Origin: Acidimicrobiia bacterium
GTDB lineage: Bacteria > Actinomycetota > Acidimicrobiia > Spongiisociales > UBA5794
NCBI GenBank assembly: GCA_030599515.1
Contig: JAUVNV010000168.1
Span: 1-5,904, forward strand
Length of the DNA: 5,904 nucleotides
Direction of reading: 5' to 3'
Of this stretch, positions 1 through 4,878 are shown piece by piece. Position 1 is the stretch's first letter, and every line of letters starts with the position of its first letter. The position numbers were made by a program, and so were the translations under genes. Under the pieces are notes generated by a model that saw only the letters and a list, made by a program, of their open reading frames with translations, did not search any database and was not told where the DNA came from.

Positions 1-274
1 ACGCCTGCTGGAGAGTATCGAGGTTCTCCGGCGTGCCGAGGCCTTCGATGGTCAGGATGTCCCAATTCTCTGCCTGAACGGCCAGCATCAAACAGGAGGT
101 GACCGGATCGCCATCGACGAGGACCGTGCAGGATCCGCACTCACCCTCTTCGCAGGAGAGTCGGACGCCGTTCAGTCCAAGACGGCCGTTGAGCACCTGA
201 CCCAGGGTTTCGTGAGGCAAGATCTCCACCGGATGGTCCCCTCCGTTGACACGCAGATTCACGCCGATGGTCAT
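1..274 (-). CDS. [2Fe-2S] small subunit of a molybdenum hydroxylase (XdhC/CoxS type), 3' part outside the window
   Basis: This is the electron-transfer subunit of a xanthine/CO/aldehyde dehydrogenase-type complex, passing electrons from the Mo site toward FAD in the cytoplasm. I translated the minus strand from the ATG at 274-272; 91 codons are visible before the edge. The N-terminal plant-type ferredoxin domain is clear: cysteines 41, 46, 49 and 61 in the spacing C-x4-C-x2-C-x11-C, with the core CEEGECGSCTVLVDG, followed by SCLMLAVQAE and the family signature LTIEGLGTPENL at residues 74-85. The C-terminal helical domain with the second [2Fe-2S] cluster should lie beyond position 1. The start overlaps the stop of the FAD-subunit gene in an ATGA arrangement (271-274), which supports both the start choice and translational coupling. 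The substrate of the complex cannot be read from this subunit. Confidence 0.93.
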   Translation of the reverse strand, partial: MTIGVNLRVNGGDHPVEILPHETLGQVLNGRLGLNGVRLSCEEGECGSCTVLVDGDPVTSCLMLAVQAENWDILTIEGLGTPENLDTLQQA

Positions 275-1146
275 TCCCCCAGCCTCCTCACCGTCTCCGC
301 CGCCGCCCGTCTAGCGAGAACCGCGCTCACGTGTTTGCGATAGGCGGCACTCGTCCGCACGTCTGAGATCGGGCGTGCGTCCGATGCTGCCTGCTCGCCA
401 ACTCCGTCGAGGAGATCTGCGGTGACGTCCGCGAGCAAGACTCCGACCAGGAGCTCCTCCGCGCCCGCCGACCGCAGCGGAATGGGGGCGACGGCACCCA
501 GGACGATCCGCGCATCCGAGATGCGACTCTCTGCGTCGACCGTCAACCGGCAGGCGGCGCTCGCAAGAGCGATGTCCACGTACGATCTCGCCATCCGCTC
601 GAACGTGCACACGGTTCGCGTGGGGAGGCGGCGAATCCTGACGTCGACCAACATCTCGGCATCGCCGAGCGCCGTCTCCTTTGGCCCTTCGAAGAATGAT
701 TCGAGAGGGAGGATGCGCACTCCAATCGGTGACAGAAGCTTGACCTCAGCGTCCAGGGCGATCAGGGGTGGGGCACTGTCGGCCGACGGCACACCGTGGC
801 ACAGATTCCCGCCGACGGTCGCGACGTTCCGGATCTGAGGTGTGGCGAACCGGTCGGCCATCTCGAGGAGCACCGGGAAGTCCCCCCCGAGGCTCTCGTC
901 GGTCTGGAGGGACGCGATCGTCGCAAGCGCGCCGATAGCTGTCTCGTTCTCGCCCCGTTTGATCTGGCGCAGTTCCGTGAGACCCGATAGGTCGATGCAG
1001 TAGTCGATGTCCACAGCGCCCCTGCGCCACTGCAGCAATAGGTCCGTGCCCCCGGCCCAGAACACGGCGTGGTCGCCGTGTTTCGCCTTCATTTCGCACG
1101 CTTCACTAGGAGATTCCGGTCGCAGATGCTGGAACGAGCGGGTCAT
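271..1146 (-). CDS. FAD-binding medium subunit of a molybdenum hydroxylase (XdhB/CoxM type)
   Basis: A 291-residue protein, a normal length for the family (about 280-300). It binds FAD and hands electrons from the [2Fe-2S] subunit to the final acceptor. The two FAD pyrophosphate-binding motifs are present: AGGTDLL at residues 31-37 and TVGGNLCHGVPSADSAPPL at 110-128, the latter corresponding to TIGGN..xxSPxxDxxP in CoxM. The Rossmann-like FAD_binding_5 region covers about residues 4-170 and the CO_deh_flav_C domain about 175-290. The ATG at 1146-1144 is preceded on its strand by a purine-rich AGGAGAGGGA ribosome site at suitable distance. It is the first gene of a leftward unit in which the small subunit follows with a 4-base overlap. 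The large Mo-cofactor subunit is absent here and probably follows to the left. The family covers xanthine, CO, nicotinate, aldehyde and other N-heterocycle hydroxylases, so no substrate is assigned. Confidence 0.93.
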   Translation of the reverse strand: MTRSFQHLRPESPSEACEMKAKHGDHAVFWAGGTDLLLQWRRGAVDIDYCIDLSGLTELRQIKRGENETAIGALATIASLQTDESLGGDFPVLLEMADRFATPQIRNVATVGGNLCHGVPSADSAPPLIALDAEVKLLSPIGVRILPLESFFEGPKETALGDAEMLVDVRIRRLPTRTVCTFERMARSYVDIALASAACRLTVDAESRISDARIVLGAVAPIPLRSAGAEELLVGVLLADVTADLLDGVGEQAASDARPISDVRTSAAYRKHVSAVLARRAAAETVRRLGE

Positions 1147-1171
1147 GACGGTCCCTCTCCTGATTCGTGTC

Positions 1172-1200
1172 TTGCAGTCGACGTATCACAATGGTACAAT
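1172..1200 (+). promoter_or_regulatory. Probable rightward sigma70-type promoter for the lrp-led operon
   Basis: TTGCAG (1172-1177), a spacer of exactly 17 bp, then TACAAT (1195-1200). The -10 matches the consensus at 5 of 6 positions and sits in the most AT-rich stretch of the window. Transcription would begin around 1207, leaving a leader of about 99 nt before the regulator's ATG at 1306. It is the only convincing promoter I see for the five plus-strand genes. Confidence is limited because the call rests on consensus alone. Confidence 0.5.
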
Positions 1201-1212
1201 ATATTCCAGTGT
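1188..1212. promoter_or_regulatory. Imperfect dyad, candidate operator in the divergent promoter region
   Basis: ACAATGG (1188-1194) and CCAGTGT (1206-1212) are inverted arms matching at 6 of 7 positions, separated by an 11-bp AT-rich core that itself contains the palindrome AATATATT (1198-1205). The arms are about one and a half helical turns apart centre to centre. An AT-rich core flanked by a short dyad is the kind of site bound by Lrp/AsnC dimers, and such regulators commonly control their own gene and the divergent neighbour. Binding here would cover both candidate -10 elements. Which protein binds is inference. Confidence 0.4.
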
Positions 1213-1228
1213 CACGCAAGAACATCAA
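1198..1228 (-). promoter_or_regulatory. Possible leftward promoter for the Mo-hydroxylase genes
   Basis: On the minus strand TTGATG (1228-1223) is followed after 19 bp by TATATT (1203-1198). The -10 matches TATAAT at 5 of 6 positions and the -35 matches TTGACA at 4 of 6, but the spacer is longer than the preferred 17 bp. Transcription would start near 1191 and give a leader of about 45 nt. Its -10 lies on top of the -10 of the rightward promoter, so the two could not be occupied at once. Confidence 0.3.
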
Positions 1229-1305
1229 AGGATATGCACTGTGATTACGGCTTGGTCGAAAGATCTAGCATCTCTGAATGCTGTGTGTACAAGCGAGGAG
1301 TTGCG

Positions 1306-1812
1306 ATGAGGCACGCTCTCGACGATCTGGACGTCAGCATCCTCAGTCACCTCGAGGAGGACGGACGTCGGTCCTACTCCGAGATCGCGGATGCCCTCGG
1401 TGTCGCCGTTTCGACCGTGAGCTCCCGGGTGGCCAAGCTGATCGAACGGAGCGTGGTCTCGATCACGGCGATCATCAATCCTCAGGAAGTCGGCATGGAA
1501 GCACCGGCGACCCTCCTCATCGCCATCCAGCCTCGCTACTTCGATGACGTCGTCGAGACCGTCATCGGCTGCCCTGAGGTCACCTACGCGTCGATGACGA
1601 CCGGGCGGCACAACCTCATTGTCGACGTGCTGTGTCGGGATGCACACCACCTGGCGGAACTGGTCACAGACCGTTTGTACGCACTGGAGGGGATCCAGGA
1701 CATCAACGTCGCGTTTCAACTACAGAAGTTCAGCGTCGAACAGGCGGGCGTCTCCCTGATCGAGTTCGAGAAGAGAGCAAATGGAGATACCGAACCAGAA
1801 GACCGACGGTGA
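1306..1812 (+). CDS. Lrp/AsnC-family transcriptional regulator
   Basis: A 168-residue DNA-binding regulator, the usual size for Lrp/AsnC proteins. The N-terminal winged helix-turn-helix covers about residues 5-50: it opens with LDDLDVSILSHLEEDGRRSY, and the helix-turn-helix is SYSEIADALGVAVSTVSSRV at 23-42. A linker ending in INPQEVGM leads to a C-terminal RAM (ligand-binding/oligomerisation) domain at about 65-145, with GRHNLIVDVLCRD resembling the family's G.yDl.l.v...D strand. The reading frame is open upstream, but I chose ATG 1306 because GAGGAG (1295-1300) sits 5 nt before it and because the family motif begins only a few residues in. An in-frame ATG at 1234 has its AAAGGA only 1 nt away and would add 24 atypical residues. 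As first gene of the operon and divergent from the Mo-hydroxylase genes, it likely controls both units in response to a small amino- or ureido-type ligand (inference). Confidence 0.92.
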   Translation: MRHALDDLDVSILSHLEEDGRRSYSEIADALGVAVSTVSSRVAKLIERSVVSITAIINPQEVGMEAPATLLIAIQPRYFDDVVETVIGCPEVTYASMTTGRHNLIVDVLCRDAHHLAELVTDRLYALEGIQDINVAFQLQKFSVEQAGVSLIEFEKRANGDTEPEDRR

Positions 1813-1815
1813 GTC

Positions 1816-1831
1816 GATCCGGGCTCGGATC
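1816..1831 (+). other. Small perfect hairpin between the regulator and the transcarbamylase genes
   Basis: GATCCG (1816-1821) and CGGATC (1826-1831) form a perfect 6-bp stem with a 4-nt GGCT loop, starting 4 nt after the lrp stop codon. No T-run follows (TCCCCC comes next), so it is not a standard intrinsic terminator. It might stabilise or process the transcript, lowering expression relative to or between the regulator and the enzymes. A short stem like this can also arise by chance. Confidence 0.25.
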
Positions 1832-1876
1832 TCCCCCTACAAGAGCGATTGAACGCGAAAGACTGAGGAGGACACG

Positions 1877-2929
1877 GTGATCACCGAAGGGCTCAAGGGG
1901 CGGGACTTCATAACGCTTCGCGACTTCTCGAAGGCGGAGATCGAGACCATGTTGGATGTGGCCTTGCGTCTCAAAGCAGACAAGGTCCTGCGGCGGCAGC
2001 ACACGGACATCCTCCCCGGCCGAACGCTTCACATGATGTTCTTCAACCCTTCGCTCCGCACGCGCATCAGCTACGAGGCAGGGATCTTCGAACTCGGTGG
2101 GAATGCCAACTTCCTCGAACCGTCGGCGACTCGTGTGCCCGCACTTGAGGGAGAAGATACCGCATACCTCACCGAGCGGATCTCCGACATGGCTCGCGTC
2201 CTCTCCCGCATGGGAGACGCGATCGCGATCCGCATCCTGGGCGACGTCGTCGGTTGGGAGTATGACAAGGGCCTGCAGATCATCCAGGAGTTCGCCAAGT
2301 GGTCCGAAGTCCCGGTGATCAACATGGAGGAGAACATCAATCACCCGAGCCAGGGCCTGGCCGACGTAATGACCTTGTCCGAGTTGTACGGCCGCGACCT
2401 CCGGGGTCGGAAGCTGGGTGTGAGTTGGACCTACTCGCCGAGCACGAAGAAGCCCATCGCTCCCCATCACGACTTCATGTACGCCGCCAGTCTCTTCGGA
2501 CCCGACATCGTGTTCGCTCATCCACCCGAGATGCGCATCGATCCTGAGATCGAGAAGGCGATCCAGGCCAATGTGGAAGCGAGCGGCGGTTCGTACACCG
2601 TCGTGGACTCGATGGAAGACGCTGCCGAGGACGCAGACGTGTTGTACGCCAAGAACTACGTCGCCCTCGACCTTCTGCCTCCGGTCACGGTGGAGCCACG
2701 ACACGAAGAGATGTCAAAGCTCTTCGAGAAGTACCGCGACTGGACCGCAGACAAGAAGCGGATGGACCTGGCCAAGCCGGACGCGCGCTACATGCACTGT
2801 CTCCCCTGTGATCGCGGATTCGAAGTTTCCGATGAGGTACTCGATGGCAAGTGGGGCGTGACGGCCTTCGACGAGGCAGAGAACCGGCTGCATGCGCAGA
2901 AGGGCATGATGGCCTCGATCATCCAATGA
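1877..2929 (+). CDS. Knotted-type transcarbamylase (N-acyl-ornithine carbamoyltransferase / YgeW-like), substrate unknown
   Basis: A 350-residue member of the aspartate/ornithine carbamoyltransferase fold. The carbamoyl-phosphate motif is FFNPSLRTR (residues 55-63), the second domain has HPSQ (156-159), and HCLP (307-310) closes the active site. SWTYSPSTKKP (183-193) matches the proline-rich loop that forms the knot in AOTCase, SOTCase and YgeW and is absent from ordinary OTCase. FFNPSLRTR, VPVINME and DEAENRLHAQKGMMA recall N-acetylornithine carbamoyltransferase. WTYSPS..KP, ASGGSY..V.SMEDA.EDAD and YMHCLP recall YgeW. In my by-eye alignment, Glu316 stands where AOTCase has a carboxylated lysine, and the loop around residues 80-100 differs from the acyl-ornithine-binding loop. 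The start is GTG at 1877 with GAGGAGGA (1865-1872) just upstream. No arginine-synthesis genes are near, so I infer a catabolic role: phosphorolysis of a ureido compound to an amine and carbamoyl phosphate, partnered with the deiminase of this operon. Confidence 0.88.
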   Translation: MITEGLKGRDFITLRDFSKAEIETMLDVALRLKADKVLRRQHTDILPGRTLHMMFFNPSLRTRISYEAGIFELGGNANFLEPSATRVPALEGEDTAYLTERISDMARVLSRMGDAIAIRILGDVVGWEYDKGLQIIQEFAKWSEVPVINMEENINHPSQGLADVMTLSELYGRDLRGRKLGVSWTYSPSTKKPIAPHHDFMYAASLFGPDIVFAHPPEMRIDPEIEKAIQANVEASGGSYTVVDSMEDAAEDADVLYAKNYVALDLLPPVTVEPRHEEMSKLFEKYRDWTADKKRMDLAKPDARYMHCLPCDRGFEVSDEVLDGKWGVTAFDEAENRLHAQKGMMASIIQ

Positions 2930-2990
2930 GGGCGCTGTTGAGCGACGCGATTGGCGAGCGGTCGATGAAGGCCCTGGAGAGGAGACGGAC

Positions 2991-4052
2991 ATGACGTATC
3001 GAAGCTGGAACCAGATCAAGCACGACATCTTCGAGGGCTCGCCCGATGAGATCCCGATGATCGACGAGGACACGCCGACGTTCATGCGCCTCCCTCACGC
3101 CAAGACTGCCGCCGATCTCGAAGGTGCCGACGTTGTGATCATCGGCAGCACGTATGTCGCCGGGACCGGCGACACACTGTGGAGCGTCGACCGTCGCGAG
3201 TGGGCCGCTGCAGCCAAGCGTGTGAGACAGCAGTCGGCGCGTTACCCGTCCGGCTACGTCCAGGAGTTCGACATCGACGTGTTCGAGCACCTGAAGGTCG
3301 TCGACTACGGAGACGCCGATCTCGATCCTGCTACCCACTACACGAAGACCTACGAGACAGTCATCGCTGCACAGCGGGGGGTCGAGGCCAAGGTCAACGA
3401 CGCCCTCGATGCCGGCGCCGTGCCCATCGTCATCAGCCAGAACTCCCCATGCGGTTCGTACGCCATCGCCAAGCCGATCGCCGAGCGAACGGACGGCACG
3501 GTCGGCGTCGTGAGCCTCGACACCCACTGGGACATCCGGGCCATCGACAACGACACGAACGACCCGAGGATCGCCGGGGCGGCCGCGTGGAAGGCCAAGA
3601 TGTACGAGTTCCACGACAACATGCCGATCCGGAACCTCGTCGAGATCGGCGAGCGGGGCATGATCGAGGAGAAGGAACGCGTGCGGATGTTCCTCGATGC
3701 CGGCGCCAACTTCTACCCCATGTGGAAAGTGCGCCGGATCGGAATCGAAGCGCTGTGCGAGGGACTCGACTCCGCGTACGACGGCACCGACGCCGTGTAC
3801 GTCCACTTCGACATGGACGTGATCGGGGGTGCCGGCCCCTCCCCGGGAGACATCCTCGGCAACCTCGCCGAGCCGATCGGCATGACCGACTACGAGGTGA
3901 TCCGGGTGGCCCACGAAGTGGGGATCCGGGGCTTCGACGGCATGTCATTCATCTGTATCCCCCCGGGATCCGAAGTGGTCTACCGCACCATCGTGTACGT
4001 GATCATGTACATGCTGGCTGGCAAAGCCTTGGCGACGCTGACAGAGACGTAG
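2991..4052 (+). CDS. Agmatinase-like ureohydrolase with an altered metal site
   Basis: A 353-residue cytoplasmic protein of the arginase/agmatinase fold; agmatinases are usually about 300-350 residues. The N-terminal part (FMRLP, residues 31-35; ADVVIIGSTYVAGTG, 46-60; VVDYGDADL, 103-111) follows the agmatinase plan. Metal motif 2 is DTHWD (177-181) in place of DAHxD, with all three ligands kept. Motif 3 is HFDMD (272-276), keeping DxD but with GG where DP normally follows. The first motif, GGDH, is missing: QNSPC occupies residues 150-154, so a conserved Mn-ligand histidine is absent, with Cys154 nearest its place. The GFDVVE segment reads GFDGMS (314-319), losing the usual substrate-contact glutamate. 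ATG 2991 follows AGGAG (2980-2984) by 6 nt. Family members cleave guanidino compounds to urea and an amine. Given these changes, the real substrate may differ (guanidino acid, ureido acid, other), or activity may be lost. The intact frame argues against a pseudogene. Confidence 0.85.
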   Translation: MTYRSWNQIKHDIFEGSPDEIPMIDEDTPTFMRLPHAKTAADLEGADVVIIGSTYVAGTGDTLWSVDRREWAAAAKRVRQQSARYPSGYVQEFDIDVFEHLKVVDYGDADLDPATHYTKTYETVIAAQRGVEAKVNDALDAGAVPIVISQNSPCGSYAIAKPIAERTDGTVGVVSLDTHWDIRAIDNDTNDPRIAGAAAWKAKMYEFHDNMPIRNLVEIGERGMIEEKERVRMFLDAGANFYPMWKVRRIGIEALCEGLDSAYDGTDAVYVHFDMDVIGGAGPSPGDILGNLAEPIGMTDYEVIRVAHEVGIRGFDGMSFICIPPGSEVVYRTIVYVIMYMLAGKALATLTET

Positions 4053-4083
4053 CACCGCGTCTAACGACTGAAGGGAACCGATC

Positions 4084-4878
4084 ATGTGGTCTGAAGGCAT
4101 TCGGTCGGCGGTGGCGTTCACCGTTGACCTGGATTTCGAGACACCCTGGACGGGCAAAGACCCGAACATCGCCGCAAGGCCGGGTGCCCTGTCGTTGGCC
4201 CACTACGGTCCGCGGCAAGGTGTACCACTGATCCTCTCGCTCTTCGAAGAACTGGGCGTCGATGCCACGTTCTTCATCCCCGGCAAGTCAGCGGAGGACT
4301 ACCCGGAACCTGTGGAGGCGGTCGTTGCCGCCGGTCACGAGATCGCCGTGCATGGCTACACACACACCCCTCCGTACCGGCTGAGTCGCGACGAAGAAGA
4401 GGCCGAGCTCGTCCGAACCCTCGAGATACTGCGCGGCTACGGCAGTCCTGTTCTTGGCTATCGAGCTCCGGAGTATGGCGTCAGTGTGCACACGCTTGAG
4501 CTGCTGGCGAAGCACGGAGTTCGCTACTCGAGCAACTTCATGGACGACGTCAAGCCGTACCGCCATCGCGAGTCGGGGGTCGTCGAACTCCCCGTGCACT
4601 GGATCATGGACGACTGGACACAGTTCGTTCATGGATCGGATGACTGGCTCGCCCAGAATGCGACGTCGGCGCACGTGAAGCAGCTCTGGATGGAGGAATT
4701 CCGGGCCATCCACGAACTCGGCGGACTCTTCGTCCTGACGTTGCATCCACAAGTGATCGGACGCCCATCGCGCATGCAGATGCTGGCCGACCTGATCACC
4801 GAGATGAGAGCCCACGAAGGACTCTGGCTGACGAGTTGCGCCGCGATCGCGGAGCGGGTCCCCGAGGGCGACCAGTGA
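4084..4878 (+). CDS. CE4 polysaccharide-deacetylase-fold hydrolase, PuuE/HpPgdA-like, cytosolic
   Basis: A 264-residue NodB-fold protein. It carries DLD at residues 15-17 (motif 1) and HGYTH at 90-94 (motif 2), giving Asp15 or Asp17 with His90 and His94 as the likely metal set. YGPRQGVPLIL (41-51), ATFFIPG (61-67), GHEIAVHGYTH (84-94), ELPVHWIMDDW (168-178) and LHPQVIGRPSR (220-230) mark the subfamily containing H. pylori HP0310/PgdA, bacterial cyclic-imide hydrolase and PuuE allantoinase, not secreted chitin or xylan deacetylases. No signal peptide or membrane segment is visible, so it should work in the cytoplasm on a small molecule. ATG 4084 follows GAAGGGA (4070-4076) by 7 nt. Placed between a ureohydrolase and a deiminase, and facing Mo-hydroxylase genes, it most likely opens a cyclic imide, hydantoin or ureide ring or removes an N-acyl group (inference). 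Confidence 0.9.
   Translation: MWSEGIRSAVAFTVDLDFETPWTGKDPNIAARPGALSLAHYGPRQGVPLILSLFEELGVDATFFIPGKSAEDYPEPVEAVVAAGHEIAVHGYTHTPPYRLSRDEEEAELVRTLEILRGYGSPVLGYRAPEYGVSVHTLELLAKHGVRYSSNFMDDVKPYRHRESGVVELPVHWIMDDWTQFVHGSDDWLAQNATSAHVKQLWMEEFRAIHELGGLFVLTLHPQVIGRPSRMQMLADLITEMRAHEGLWLTSCAAIAERVPEGDQ
4864..4867 (+). promoter_or_regulatory. Ribosome site that fixes the GTG start of the deiminase
   Basis: GAGG at 4864-4867 lies 7 nt before GTG 4875, inside the end of the CE4 gene. It favours GTG 4875, which overlaps the preceding TGA as GTGA, over the alternatives. TTG 4836 would add 13 residues unlike the family, and ATG 4887 has no purine-rich site in front. Confidence 0.6.

Noticed and set aside
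1069..1305. Upstream extension of the Lrp reading frame to an ATG at 1069
   Set aside because: It would run through the divergent promoter region and into the FAD-subunit gene; the added residues do not resemble the family, and ATG 1306 has a well-placed GAGGAG.
1730..2704. Long minus-strand open frame opposite the transcarbamylase gene
   Set aside because: Its translation is low-complexity (V/H/D/R/G-rich) without motifs, typical of the antisense of a GC-rich gene, and the plus-strand gene is unmistakable.
1877..2929. Naming this gene argF (ornithine) or argF' (acetylornithine) for arginine synthesis
   Set aside because: The knot-loop sequence excludes ordinary OTCase, the acyl-ornithine-binding loop is not conserved, and no arginine-synthesis gene is nearby.
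2919..3914. Long minus-strand open frame opposite the ureohydrolase gene
   Set aside because: It is a His/Val/Asp-rich antisense shadow with no recognisable domain, and it covers a clear plus-strand enzyme gene.
3179..4231. Plus-strand overlapping open frame spanning the ureohydrolase end and the CE4 start
   Set aside because: It is an Arg-rich out-of-frame translation crossing two well-supported genes, with no motifs.
4836..4874. TTG start 13 codons upstream for the deiminase
   Set aside because: The extra Arg/Gly-rich residues are unlike the family, and GTG 4875 has a GAGG site and a 4-base overlap with the preceding stop.
4084..4878. Firm assignment as allantoinase puuE
   Set aside because: The sequence fits the wider HpPgdA/PuuE-like group, but no allantoin-pathway partners are visible, so the specific name is not supported.
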